A stretch of DNA of 64,000 nucleotides from assembly GCF_014062315.1 (NCBI RefSeq), contig NZ_JACGLT010000007.1, forward strand, positions 62,001-126,000. The letters are read 5' to 3'. The notes under the pieces are model-generated. The model searched no databases. It had not been told where the DNA came from and worked only from the letters and a program-made list of their open reading frames with translations. The stretch is from Gelidibacter maritimus (GTDB lineage Bacteria; Bacteroidota; Bacteroidia; Flavobacteriales; Flavobacteriaceae). Shown here piece by piece: positions 33,641 through 42,628 of this stretch; the stretch's first letter is position 1; the number at the start of each line of letters is the position of its first letter. The position numbers were made by a program, and so were the translations under genes.

Positions 33641-35671
33641 GTGTTCAGGTTAAACCTTCTAATTGTTTTATTTCTTTTCGGAGCGAAAGCTTATTCCCAA
33701 AAAATATTGGAGTCGCCAGAATACGATAGCATCTTAAAATTCCAATCGCTCAGTAAGAACAATGAACTTTCGCTTTCCGATCAATTTGCTTATGCAAAAA
33801 AAGCGGTTGATTATGCTAATGCATTAAAAGTTGATTCTGTCATCATTAAGGCCAATCACAATTATTCGCTGTTGAGTATTTACATTGGTAATTTCGATGA
33901 ATTTAAACGAATCAACTTCAAAACACTTAAATTATCAAAATCCATTAATGATTCTTTGGCCATGGCCATTGCCAACCACAACTTAGGTTGGTACCACCAT
34001 CAGAATAGGATTCAGAATGACAGTGCTTATTTTTATTATACAAAAGCCTATAAGATATCTGAACAGTTAGAGCTTACGTCACGTCAAGTGGAAATCTTAA
34101 TCAACATTTCTGAAATCCAAGACTTAGAAAAAGATTATATAGGCAGTGAAGAAAGTGCAATTGAAGCTATAAAATTAGCCAAGCATCTTCCTGAGGACGA
34201 GTACTTGATGGAGAGTTTATGGTTACTTTATACAAGGCTTGGTACCGGTGCCACCACGATGAAAATTTTTGAAAAGGCACTTGAGTACCATGAGACCGCT
34301 TACGGGATTGCAAAAAAAATGAAGGAAGGATTCATTCTGCAATTGTCTTCAGAAAATAATTTGGCGCATGTTCATAAGGAAATGGGTAATTATAAGAAGG
34401 CATTGTCGCTTTATGAAGGCATTTTAAATTATAAAGAGTTATTTGATTTAGAACCAGATTTTTATGCCTTGGTATTGGACAATGTGGCCTATGCGCGATA
34501 CCTAAATGGAAGCAAGGATTTTGAACAAATGGAACAGATGTTTGAAAGAGCCTATCATATTTCTGATAGTCTCAACGACCAAGTGACCAAGCTCTATGTG
34601 ACCATTGATCTTTCAGAATTTTATAAAGGTCGGGGTCTGGAAGACCAAGCGCTAAAATACGCGGAGGAATCTTACCACTTAGCCACTGACATTTCATCCA
34701 ATGACATTCTATTGGAATCTATGGTTCTGCTTTCCGAGCTTAAACCTGGAGACGAGGGAAAGGTTTATTTAAAAGAGCATATCAAATTAAGTGATAGCCT
34801 ATTGGCTCATGAACGGAGCATTAGAAATAAGTTTGCGCGCATAGAGTTTGAGACCGATCAAATAGAATTGGAAAACAAACGGATTGCCACCGAAAAACTG
34901 TGGTGGACCATTAGCTCCATTGTCTTGTTAGTGGCATCTGCTTTGGTCTATATCATAATTACACAACGCAACAAAAACAAAGCTTTAAAGTTCAAGCAAG
35001 ACCAGCAATTGGCCAATGAAGAGATTTATAATTTAATGTTATCACAACAGGATAAAGTTGATGGCGCAAGGGCAGAGGAGAAAAGACGGATTTCACAAGA
35101 GTTGCATGATGGTGTGCTGGGGCGTCTGTTTGGGGCGCGATTGAGCTTAGACAGTTATAACTTGAATGATGGAAAAGAAGCCGCTCAGGTAAGGTCCAAG
35201 TACATCTCTGAATTGAAGATTATTGAAGAGGACATTCGGAAAATTTCCCACGATTTAAACACTGATTTTGTCGCAGGTTCCAAATTTATGGATATTTTGA
35301 AAGTGTTGATAAAGGAACAGTGTAAAGCCTATCAATTGATGTACGATTTTGATTATACCCACGACATAGATTGGGATTTGGTTTCAAATAAAGTCAAGAT
35401 AAATATTTACCGAATGCTGCAGGAGTCGCTCCAAAACATCTACAAGCACGCTAACGCCAAAACTGTTAAAATTAGCATTGAACTAAAAAAATCTGTAATT
35501 TGCTTACTCATTAATGATGACGGAACTGGTTTTGATCCAAATAAGAGCAAAAAAGGCATCGGACTGAAAAATATCAAATCCAGAGTTGATGAGCTCAATG
35601 GGACGGTAGTCTTCCAATCAAAAATAAATCAAGGTACAACCATAAAAGTTAAAATCCCCTATACACCTTAA
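33641..35671 (+). CDS. TPR-containing sensor histidine kinase (HisKA_3/NarL type)
   Basis: This is a 676-residue kinase. A signal peptide (G-A-K-A-Y-S-Q) is followed by periplasmic TPR-like helical repeats (about 40-390), a membrane helix (about 422-442), a coiled linker, HisKA_3 with the phosphorylated His in R-R-I-S-Q-E-L-H-D-G near residue 487 and a HATPase domain (about 575-676, G-I-G-L-K-N-I near 640). The start is GTG at 33641. The response regulator follows after 6 bp. Such TPR kinases are common in Bacteroidota; their signals are mostly unknown. Confidence 0.92.
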   Translation: MFRLNLLIVLFLFGAKAYSQKILESPEYDSILKFQSLSKNNELSLSDQFAYAKKAVDYANALKVDSVIIKANHNYSLLSIYIGNFDEFKRINFKTLKLSKSINDSLAMAIANHNLGWYHHQNRIQNDSAYFYYTKAYKISEQLELTSRQVEILINISEIQDLEKDYIGSEESAIEAIKLAKHLPEDEYLMESLWLLYTRLGTGATTMKIFEKALEYHETAYGIAKKMKEGFILQLSSENNLAHVHKEMGNYKKALSLYEGILNYKELFDLEPDFYALVLDNVAYARYLNGSKDFEQMEQMFERAYHISDSLNDQVTKLYVTIDLSEFYKGRGLEDQALKYAEESYHLATDISSNDILLESMVLLSELKPGDEGKVYLKEHIKLSDSLLAHERSIRNKFARIEFETDQIELENKRIATEKLWWTISSIVLLVASALVYIIITQRNKNKALKFKQDQQLANEEIYNLMLSQQDKVDGARAEEKRRISQELHDGVLGRLFGARLSLDSYNLNDGKEAAQVRSKYISELKIIEEDIRKISHDLNTDFVAGSKFMDILKVLIKEQCKAYQLMYDFDYTHDIDWDLVSNKVKINIYRMLQESLQNIYKHANAKTVKISIELKKSVICLLINDDGTGFDPNKSKKGIGLKNIKSRVDELNGTVVFQSKINQGTTIKVKIPYTP

Positions 35672-35677
35672 AAACCA

Positions 35678-36346
35678 ATGCAACACATACATATATTAAT
35701 GGTAGATGATCATCCTATCATCATTGAAGGGTACCAAAACACCTTAATGTCCACCAAAAAAGAAAATCAAATTTTACGTATAGATACGGCAAATGACTGT
35801 GATACCGCGAATCAGTTGCTGCAGCGTGCCGCCAATGAAAAGCCGTATGATATTTGCTTTTTTGATATCAGTCTGCCTAGTTCTTCAGATGGCAAATTGA
35901 CCTCCGGAGAAGACCTTGCCACATTGACGCGGGACATCATGCCAAATGCCAAAATTGTAATCTTAACTATGTTTGATGAATCTTATAGAGTGCATAGCAT
36001 TATCAAGGATATCAATCCGGATGGGTTTTTGATTAAAAGTGACTTAACGTCTAGCGAATTGGCTGAGGCCTTTCAGCATATCATGTCATCGCCACCTTAT
36101 TACAGCAGCACGGTCAGTAATTTTATTAAGAAAACGGTGACCACTGATATTTATGTTGATGATGTCAATCGGAAAATTCTGCATCTATTATCGCAAGGTG
36201 TCAGGACGGTAACCTTAAGGGAGCATATTAATTTATCTTTGAGTGCCATTGAAAAACGCAAGAAACAACTTAAACTTTTGTTTTCTGTTGAGGATGGAAA
36301 GGATGAAACGTTGATTGAAAATGCACGAAAAAAGGGTTTTATTTAA
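35678..36346 (+). CDS. Response regulator, REC plus LuxR/NarL-like HTH
   Basis: This 222-residue partner of the upstream kinase has a receiver domain with the acidic pair near residues 9-10 (V-D-D-H-P), phospho-acceptor Asp63 in F-F-D-I-S-L-P, Thr near 90 (I-L-T-M-F-D) and Lys near 112. The C-terminal region (about 160-222) is a helix-turn-helix with S-L-S-A-I-E-K-R-K-K-Q-L. It differs from the canonical LuxR signature but matches Bacteroidota regulators of this type. Two identical dyads lie about 70-110 bp downstream of its stop in the promoter of a small RNA and are plausible binding sites. Confidence 0.9.
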   Translation: MQHIHILMVDDHPIIIEGYQNTLMSTKKENQILRIDTANDCDTANQLLQRAANEKPYDICFFDISLPSSSDGKLTSGEDLATLTRDIMPNAKIVILTMFDESYRVHSIIKDINPDGFLIKSDLTSSELAEAFQHIMSSPPYYSSTVSNFIKKTVTTDIYVDDVNRKILHLLSQGVRTVTLREHINLSLSAIEKRKKQLKLLFSVEDGKDETLIENARKKGFI

Positions 36347-36416
36347 TAAAAAACTGTTAAAGTTTCTGTTTTATCATTTTTTGAAGATTCTCTAAACCCC
36401 TACTGCGCTTAAAAAC

Positions 36417-36483
36417 TACGGTTTTCCCGTAATATGTTTACGGTTTTCCCGTAACAAAAAGTCAGATCCATTGTCTATATTTG
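36417..36483 (+). promoter_or_regulatory. Tandem TACGG-N5-CCGTA dyads and -7 element of small RNA
   Basis: TACGGTTTTCCCGTAA occurs twice without a mismatch, at 36417-36432 and 36439-36454, 22 bp apart. Each has perfect 5-bp inverted arms. Downstream is TATATTTG (36476-36483), a good -7 element, but no -33 TTTG is visible and the second dyad occupies roughly that place. This is the layout of an activator-dependent promoter. The response regulator encoded just upstream is the obvious candidate activator (inference). Confidence 0.65.
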
Positions 36484-36487
36484 AATC

Positions 36488-36590
36488 GTCAACAATAATT
36501 AATTAATCCCTCTAAGTAATTTGTTGAGTTAATAGCAAAAAAAGTTAAAACCTAATAATTAACCGTCAGGAAGATTATTAGGTTTTTTTA
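36488..36590 (+). ncRNA. Candidate ~100-nt regulated small RNA
   Basis: The stretch between the -7 element and a strong terminator is about 100 nt long and contains no ATG-initiated frame. It ends in a hairpin (36547-36589) in which AAAACCTAATAAT pairs with ATTATTAGGTTTT followed by T residues. With its dedicated promoter this looks like a small RNA under control of the adjacent two-component system. No homologue is recognised. Confidence 0.55.
36547..36589 (+). terminator. Terminator of candidate small RNA
   Basis: AAAACCTAATAAT (36547-36559) and ATTATTAGGTTTT (36574-36586) form a long stem with a 14-nt loop and a T tail. Confidence 0.88.
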
Positions 36591-36660
36591 GTGAAACCCC
36601 TGTCTGCCGACACGCAGGCATGTTCCAAAAGCCGAAGGCGCGCTGGAATATGCTAGTCCT

Positions 36661-36703
36661 CCCGATTGCTATCGAGATAATCCCTCCAGATTGCTATCGG
36701 GAT
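36661..36703. repeat. Pair of REP-like palindromes
   Basis: CCCGATTGCTATCGAG (36661-36676) and AGATTGCTATCGGGAT (from about 36688) are imperfect palindromes of the same family as those at 32825 and 41541. The segment around them is non-coding. Confidence 0.6.
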
Positions 36704-36862
36704 TGGCGGGATCCAAGCCCAATATACCCACAGATATTCTGATACTCCAAATTAAATATATGGAAGGATAGTTGTTTTTCAGTTTAATAGTTCATGGACT
36801 TCCTGAGGTGGTTCATAATTGATACACTCCTACCTCCAAAACATTTTTTTTTCAAATCTTTT

Positions 36863-36896
36863 AACTAATAAATTAGTTTGAACTAATATTTTAGTT
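36863..36896. promoter_or_regulatory. Two tandem BlaI-type dyads with overlapping promoter
   Basis: AACTAATAAATTAGTT (36863-36878, 7-bp arms) and AACTAATATTTTAGTT (36881-36896, 6-bp arms) are centred 18 bp apart and are followed at once by TATATTAG, a likely -7 element. Both would be blocked by a bound dimeric repressor. They precede the BlaI-family gene by about 100 bp, consistent with autoregulation. Confidence 0.7.
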
Positions 36897-36974
36897 ATAT
36901 TAGCATCGTTAAGTTGGTGGATTGCAAAATTTTAATCTGCTCAATCTTAATGAAAATCACGTTTAACTAAAAGA

Positions 36975-36992
36975 TTCCTGCCTTCGCAGGAA
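36975..36992 (+). promoter_or_regulatory. Hairpin immediately before BlaI start codon
   Basis: TTCCTGCCTTCGCAGGAA forms a 7-bp stem with a CTTC loop that ends 6 nt before the ATG at 36999. It would occupy the ribosome landing site and could limit translation. It could also be a dispersed palindromic repeat. Confidence 0.5.
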
Positions 36993-36998
36993 GTTATT

Positions 36999-37361
36999 AT
37001 GAAACAACTTACCAAAGCCGAAGAAGAGATTATGCAGGTGTTATGGCAACTGCAAAAAGCCAATGTCAAACAAATTATTGAAGAATTGCCAAAACCGAAA
37101 CCGGCCTATAATACGGTATCAACCATTGTGCGCATTTTGGAAAGCAAAGGTTTTGTGGACTATGAAAAAAAGGGCAAGGGCCATACCTATTTTCCGTTGT
37201 TGACCAAATCAGAATACAGCAATCAGAGCATCAATATGTTGGTGAACGATTATTTTCAAGGCTCGTTTAAAAGTATGGTCTCATTTTTTGTCAAGAAAAA
37301 TGACTTGAGCCTAAAGGATATGGAATCCATTTTAAAGGAAATCAATAAAAAAGACGACTAA
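36999..37361 (+). CDS. BlaI/MecI/CopY-family repressor
   Basis: This is a 120-residue winged-helix repressor with the typical start L-T-K-A-E-E-E-I-M-Q-V-L-W, the recognition region P-K-P-A-Y-N-T-V-S-T-I-V-R-I-L near residue 32 and a wing ending K-G-K-G-H-T-Y-F. It should bind the paired dyads upstream and be inactivated by its partner, the M56 membrane protease encoded 2 bp downstream. In Bacteroidota such pairs are common and rarely concern beta-lactams. Confidence 0.93.
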   Translation: MKQLTKAEEEIMQVLWQLQKANVKQIIEELPKPKPAYNTVSTIVRILESKGFVDYEKKGKGHTYFPLLTKSEYSNQSINMLVNDYFQGSFKSMVSFFVKKNDLSLKDMESILKEINKKDD

Positions 37362-37363
37362 TT

Positions 37364-39682
37364 ATGTTACACTATATTCTACAGACCGTTGCGTTTCAAG
37401 TGTTCTTTTTGATCATTTACGATGTGTTTTTAAAAAATGAAACTTTTTTTAATTGGAATCGTGCGTATTTGATCGGTACGGCATGCTTGTCGTTTATATT
37501 GCCATTTTTAAAATTTGAGAGCATCAAGGCCATCGTTCCGGAACCTATGGTCGTCCGATTGCCACTTGTCATCATTGGCGACGTTTCACCTACGCTTGAT
37601 AGCACTGTTATAGAGATGGGAGCTGAACAGATTACAGAACAAGCGGCAAGTTTTTCTTGGACTTACGTTTGGATAGCTGGAATACTATTGGCGACGCTTC
37701 TCTTAACGTATAAAATTGTTAAGATAGGTAGACTGCTTTATAAAAATCCGCAACGTTGGCAGGGTGATGCTCTGATTGTGTATTTGTTGAACAAGAGTAC
37801 AGCCTTCTCTTTTTTTCACTATATCTTTTTGGGAACTAATATTTCAGATGATAAGAAAGAACATATCCTACAGCACGAAATGGTGCATGTCAAAGAGAAG
37901 CACAGTTGGGATTTATTGGTTTTCGAAATTCTGAGAATCGTGTTTTGGTTCAATCCGCTAATTTATATATACCAAAACAAGCTTTCCAATTTGCACGAGT
38001 TCATCGCCGATGCAAAAGCCGTAAAGTACAAAGGCAAATCGGCCTATTATCAAAGTCTATTGTCTCAAGTTTTTGAGACCCAGCACATCTCATTCATCAA
38101 TCCATTTTTCAAACAATCATTAACCCGCCTGAACGTATTTGGAAAACAATTTACATTCCATAACGGGCAGGTCAAAAAACGAATCGTCATGTTAAGCAAA
38201 TCAAAATCAAAACAAATCCGTCTTATTAAATATGCCTTAGTAGTGCCTATGGTTATGGGCATGTTGATGTACACCTCGTCTTATGCGAGTCTAATTAAAG
38301 ATCCTTTACCCGTGATTTCAAACGAAATTTTAAATCAGGAATTGACATTTCCAGAGTTAATAGAAAAATATTACAAGGAAATTATAGGTTTAAAAGATGC
38401 ACCAGATGACTTTTATATAGCCTATAAAAACTATGGTGATATAGGTGATAATTATATACAAAGCAAACAGGAGGTTGCTAAAGCACAGGTTTTTTTAAAG
38501 TATAAATTTACAAAATTAACTGAAAAAAAGAAAGCTGTTGGATTAAACGAGGATGAGGAGCGCAGCTTGGAGCATTATGGATCAAAGCAACCAACCTATG
38601 AAGAATATCTTTCCTACAAAAAATCAGTCCAAGGGAAATATAATTGGGAAAACTCTTCAGGAGATGGAGAGTTGCGTCTAGTTGTTGATGATATGGGCAA
38701 ATTATCAGATAGCGAAAAGGAAATGAAAGCTAAAAAAATGGCTTTAATCAAGAAAGATGACTTTTATTATAAACTCAACATCACAGATGGTAAAAGTTCT
38801 ACCGTCCTGGATTTTGGTAAAAACGATAAGGAAGAGAAAAAAGAAGCCTCTGAAACCTTTGATATAGAAGTGCCTTATGCCGTAATTGAAGAAGTGCCAT
38901 TATTTGAAGGCTGTGAAGCATCGGGATTCAAGGATGATGCTAAACGATGTACCTCAGATAAGGTATCGCAGTTTGTCAATAAAAATTTCAATGTAGATTT
39001 AGCAACTACATTAGGCCTGACAGGCAGACAACGCATCAATGTTATCTTCAAAATAGGTAAGGACGGAAAAGTAAAAGATGTTATGGCAAGAGCGCCGCAT
39101 CCAGGGTTGGAAGCAGAAGCCGTTAGGGTCATTGAATCCATGCCAGATTTTACGCCTGGTAAACAAAAAGGAAAAACCGTTACCGTGCCGTATAGTTTAC
39201 CCATTTTGTTTCAGGTTATGGCGGATGCACCAGATACGGATAAGGAGAATACAGAACAATCGGATCAGGATTATTTGAAAGCCTTACAATCTGAAGAACA
39301 GAACAAAATACTTGGTTTAACGGAAATCCCGTATGCCGTGGTTGATGAGGCCCCTGTATTTCCATCTTGTGAAAGTTTAGATTCGAATGATGAGCGTAAA
39401 AAGTGTACTTCGGACAATATCGCGGAATTCGTCAATAAAAACTTCAATCTGGAACTGGCCAAAAAAGTTGGTTTGACTGGAAAACAACGCTTGACCGTTA
39501 TTTTTAAAATTGAGACCGACGGCACTATTTCAAGCATCAGAGCCAGAGCCTCTCATCCCGAATTGGAAAAGGAAGCCGTTAGAGTGATTGGCATGTTGCC
39601 AAAAATGGGTCCTGGGAAGCAGAGAGGTAAGGCAGTAACTGTTCCTTACAGTCTTCCTATGCTTTTTAACGTGAACAAATAG
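37364..39682 (+). CDS. BlaR1-like M56 metallopeptidase with two TonB_C domains
   Basis: This is a 772-residue protein. Four membrane helices lie within the first 290 residues, with the zinc motif H-E-M-V-H at 171-175 and a downstream E-F-I-A-D-A near 216, so the M56 site looks intact. A further helix (about 287-305) leads to a periplasmic region with a segment W-E-N-S-S-G-D-G-E-L (about 430-490) and two TonB C-terminal-like domains (about 510-617 and 662-772). Each TonB domain has C-x-n-C at its start and ends in V-P-Y-S-L-P. It probably senses an envelope signal and cleaves or releases the BlaI-type repressor. The two TonB_C copies suggest internal duplication. Confidence 0.9.
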   Translation: MLHYILQTVAFQVFFLIIYDVFLKNETFFNWNRAYLIGTACLSFILPFLKFESIKAIVPEPMVVRLPLVIIGDVSPTLDSTVIEMGAEQITEQAASFSWTYVWIAGILLATLLLTYKIVKIGRLLYKNPQRWQGDALIVYLLNKSTAFSFFHYIFLGTNISDDKKEHILQHEMVHVKEKHSWDLLVFEILRIVFWFNPLIYIYQNKLSNLHEFIADAKAVKYKGKSAYYQSLLSQVFETQHISFINPFFKQSLTRLNVFGKQFTFHNGQVKKRIVMLSKSKSKQIRLIKYALVVPMVMGMLMYTSSYASLIKDPLPVISNEILNQELTFPELIEKYYKEIIGLKDAPDDFYIAYKNYGDIGDNYIQSKQEVAKAQVFLKYKFTKLTEKKKAVGLNEDEERSLEHYGSKQPTYEEYLSYKKSVQGKYNWENSSGDGELRLVVDDMGKLSDSEKEMKAKKMALIKKDDFYYKLNITDGKSSTVLDFGKNDKEEKKEASETFDIEVPYAVIEEVPLFEGCEASGFKDDAKRCTSDKVSQFVNKNFNVDLATTLGLTGRQRINVIFKIGKDGKVKDVMARAPHPGLEAEAVRVIESMPDFTPGKQKGKTVTVPYSLPILFQVMADAPDTDKENTEQSDQDYLKALQSEEQNKILGLTEIPYAVVDEAPVFPSCESLDSNDERKKCTSDNIAEFVNKNFNLELAKKVGLTGKQRLTVIFKIETDGTISSIRARASHPELEKEAVRVIGMLPKMGPGKQRGKAVTVPYSLPMLFNVNK

Positions 39683-39689
39683 TTGAACT

Positions 39690-40244
39690 ATGGCGAAATT
39701 CTTTCTGTTCATTCTTATTTCTTTAAATGCTTTTGCCCAGCAAATGGATTACAAAAGTATATCTGATGATCAACTTAAACATAGCTTAGAAAATGAACTT
39801 TTAGATATGGAAAAAATGGGTGCCACATCGCAATCTATTTTTGAAAAATTTGTGATGGAAACCGATGCTTATATCATGTCTCGTGAATCTTATTACAGAT
39901 TTGTAGTTCATTTGAAGTATACAACAGATAAACTGCTGACCAAGGATGTGCAAAATGGAAGTGATGCTGCCAAGATCTTTGAAATAATTGAAAAAATGAA
40001 ACATCAAAAGTCATATCAAGACTATGTTGATTCTCGAAGAACTGATAAAGCTAAGGAACACTGGGAGAACAGTACCCAAGATGGCATTTTAAAATTGGTG
40101 GTGGATGATTTTGATCAATTCACAGAGGCCGAACAAAAACGTTATGATGGTTTAATTATTTTACTGGATCGAGACCCATATTTTACCCATTTAAATATTA
40201 CTGATGGCAAAACCACTAAAAAGATAATGCCCAATATCAATTAA
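39690..40244 (+). CDS. Exported protein sharing a domain with the upstream M56 protease
   Basis: This is a 184-residue protein with a signal peptide (L-N-A-F-A-Q). Its C-terminal segment (H-W-E-N-S-T-Q-D-G-I-L-K-L-V-V-D-D, then L-N-I-T-D-G-K-T) closely parallels residues about 430-490 of the M56 protein (N-W-E-N-S-S-G-D-G-E-L-R-L-V-V-D-D, then L-N-I-T-D-G-K-S). It starts 7 bp after the protease gene and is followed 7 bp later by a TPR gene, so all belong to one operon. The shared domain suggests a common ligand or mutual interaction. I know no named family. Confidence 0.75.
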   Translation: MAKFFLFILISLNAFAQQMDYKSISDDQLKHSLENELLDMEKMGATSQSIFEKFVMETDAYIMSRESYYRFVVHLKYTTDKLLTKDVQNGSDAAKIFEIIEKMKHQKSYQDYVDSRRTDKAKEHWENSTQDGILKLVVDDFDQFTEAEQKRYDGLIILLDRDPYFTHLNITDGKTTKKIMPNIN

Positions 40245-40251
40245 AACCCTC

Positions 40252-41388
40252 ATGATTAAATTTTGTATTTTTTTAATAATTACGTTGCTCACATGGTCCA
40301 TGCAAGCGCAGAGCATGCTCTTAAAACGAGCGGACAGCTTGTATGCGCATGGCAATTATTCGAAAGCCATAGAGACGTATAAAGCCTATGAGCAGCAAGA
40401 CCTGGTCTATGAAAAGATGGCTAAAGCTTATCTGGCGCTTGGTAACTATGATTTGGCCTTAAAAAACTATGATCTTGCGCTCAATGCCTTTCCTGAGGAT
40501 GCGCTCATAAAATATGATTATGCCAAATTACTCTCAAGAAGCAAGAAACTTAATGATGCGGCAGTATTGTTGAGTGAATTGGTATTTCTCGATTATAGAA
40601 ACCCAAATTATCATTACGAATTGGGTCTGGTATTTGAAAAGCAGGGCGATTCTACCGCAATGAACAGGTTTCATTCGGCCTATGAACTTGATCCTACCCA
40701 TCAGAAAGCCATTTATAAACTAGGCAGGTATTTTCTGGCGAAAAGAAACCATGAGACGTCGCTTCGTTATATTAACAAGGGTTTGGAGAGTTATGCCAAC
40801 AATGTGGAGTTGATCAATTTGAAAGCGCTTAATTTTTATTGGAAAGAGGATTATATAGAAGCTTCACTCTGGTTTGAAAAATTATTGGATTTGGGTGAAA
40901 ACTCTCAGTTTATCCATGAAAAATTGAGTTTCTGCTATGCCCAGCAAGCCTTGTATGATAAAGCGATTGTCCATGCGAAACAAGCCTTGCAATTCGATCC
41001 AAAGAACGCAACCAACCTTTATATTTTAGGTCAATTGTACGAAAAAATTAAGGACTACGCTGCCGCTGAAAAGTGGATTTCTGAGGCGCTGTTCATTATG
41101 GATCAGCCATTAAACGCTGAATACACTAAATTGGCCACCGTCTTAAATCAGCAAGGAAAGTATAAGGAAGCCATTGCGGCCCTTCAATCTGCCATAAAAG
41201 AGAATCCACAGGATGAGACGGCACAATTTTTTTTAGTACGGACAAAGGACGAGTACTATGCCGACAGGGATTCCAAAATCAAGGTTTATGAAGTGTTTAA
41301 GGATAAATTTCCAAAAAGTATTTATACACCGTTTGCAAACATGCGCTTGAGAGAACTTAAAGATGAAAAATTCATGGCATCTGAATAG
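40252..41388 (+). CDS. Exported TPR-repeat protein
   Basis: This is a 378-residue protein with a signal peptide (S-M-Q-A-Q) and about eight tetratricopeptide repeats from residue 25 onward (for example Y-A-H-G-N-Y-S-K-A-I-E-T-Y and G-N-Y-D-L-A-L-K-N-Y-D-L-A-L). TPRs act as protein-protein scaffolds, here probably in the periplasm. It closes the BlaI / M56 operon and may assemble with the protease or the upstream exported protein, which is inferred from gene order. Confidence 0.85.
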   Translation: MIKFCIFLIITLLTWSMQAQSMLLKRADSLYAHGNYSKAIETYKAYEQQDLVYEKMAKAYLALGNYDLALKNYDLALNAFPEDALIKYDYAKLLSRSKKLNDAAVLLSELVFLDYRNPNYHYELGLVFEKQGDSTAMNRFHSAYELDPTHQKAIYKLGRYFLAKRNHETSLRYINKGLESYANNVELINLKALNFYWKEDYIEASLWFEKLLDLGENSQFIHEKLSFCYAQQALYDKAIVHAKQALQFDPKNATNLYILGQLYEKIKDYAAAEKWISEALFIMDQPLNAEYTKLATVLNQQGKYKEAIAALQSAIKENPQDETAQFFLVRTKDEYYADRDSKIKVYEVFKDKFPKSIYTPFANMRLRELKDEKFMASE

Positions 41389-42154
41389 CCATCATTATGT
41401 TACTATGCTTTTGGCGTAATCCTGATAGTTGTTGGGTGCAAAGGGTTGCAGCAAGGCTCTAATATGCTATTGGTTTCAAGTAAAGTTAAAACTATGTTCT
41501 TTAGTACATCTCGCTTTAGCTTCTAAAAATTTTGACACGTCCCGATAACTATCGGGATCACGAACCTGCCGGCCTGCAGGTTTTCACAGAGTCATTCGCT
41601 CCCTGAAAGTAGAGGCATAAATTATTCAGCATAAATTTCACGAAACTGACTGCAGTCAGACAGGTGCAACAGACTTTCAGTGTGTTTTAGAAAGGCACTT
41701 TAGTCCATAGTGAATTGTTTAGAGGTCAGTAGTTAATTACATGCATCCTGTGACCATTTATAGGATATGTCAGGCTGAGCATTAATAAATTCAGAATATA
41801 GGTTGAATGAAGTTAACTTACGCAGTGAGTTGAAGCCAATTATTTGCATTTAGAAGGTTCTCGACTGCGCTCGAACTGATAGCGTCTATTATCCTATTTA
41901 AACTTATTATGGCGGTATAATAAATAAACATTTATCTTCTGACCTCTATTTTGACTTATTTTCTTTTTAAAACCTTGCCTACCTGCGGTTAAGTTTATGT
42001 ATAAAAACTGTACTCTAAAATTAAAACGATTTTTCGATTGGTACCAGTGGCGGGTATTAAAAACCATTGGTGGAAATAAATAATTGAACTGAATGACTTT
42101 GAGTGAATTTATTCTCTAAAAAAATTGTATTTTTCAGCTTCAGTACGCTATGAA
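41389..42154. other. Intergenic region with palindromic repeats
   Basis: About 760 bp without a supported gene. It contains a perfect REP-like palindrome CCCGATAACTATCGGG at 41541-41556 and, close by, AACCTGC/GCAGGTT arms at 41563-41582. Nothing else recognisable is seen. Confidence 0.6.
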
Positions 42155-42628
42155 ATGAAGCCATTAATACTTGTTTTTTTTATCTTCTTGTGCTCTTGTG
42201 ATTATTTTCAATCCAAAAAAGTGTCCTCCGAACAACTTTTAGAAGAAGAAATGCAGGCGATAAATTGGAATGATGTTGATGAGTACCCAACGTTTTCTGA
42301 TTGTGATGCAGCAACCACCAATCAGGAAAAAAAAATCTGTTTTGAAAATCACCTACACGAATTGCTTAGTTCACATTTAGAAAAACAGATAATAATAGTC
42401 AGTGAAGATGTTTCAGATACGGTACTTTTGAAAATACATATCGATAAAACTGGCCAATTTTCAATCCGTGACATTATTATGGATTCGAACACTAAAGCTC
42501 AAATCCCACATTTAGACAGTATCTTAAGGCACAGTTTTGATTCGCTTCCAAAAATATACCCCGCCATTAAACGCAGTCAACAAGTGGCTACCGAATTTAG
42601 TTTACCGGTTATTGTCAATATTAACTAG
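42155..42628 (+). CDS. TonB_C-like lipoprotein
   Basis: From ATG 42155 this is a 157-residue protein with lipobox L-C-S-C near residue 14. The body follows the layout of the TonB_C domains in the M56 protein upstream: Y-P-T-F-S-D-C then I-C-F-E-N-H, a strand with I-H-I-D-K-T-G, L-P-K-I-Y-P-A-I-K and a terminal F-S-L-P-V-I-V. It may be a stand-alone TonB-like or decoy domain. The stop shares the CTAG tetranucleotide with the stop of the oppositely oriented next gene. Confidence 0.7.
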   Translation: MKPLILVFFIFLCSCDYFQSKKVSSEQLLEEEMQAINWNDVDEYPTFSDCDAATTNQEKKICFENHLHELLSSHLEKQIIIVSEDVSDTVLLKIHIDKTGQFSIRDIIMDSNTKAQIPHLDSILRHSFDSLPKIYPAIKRSQQVATEFSLPVIVNIN

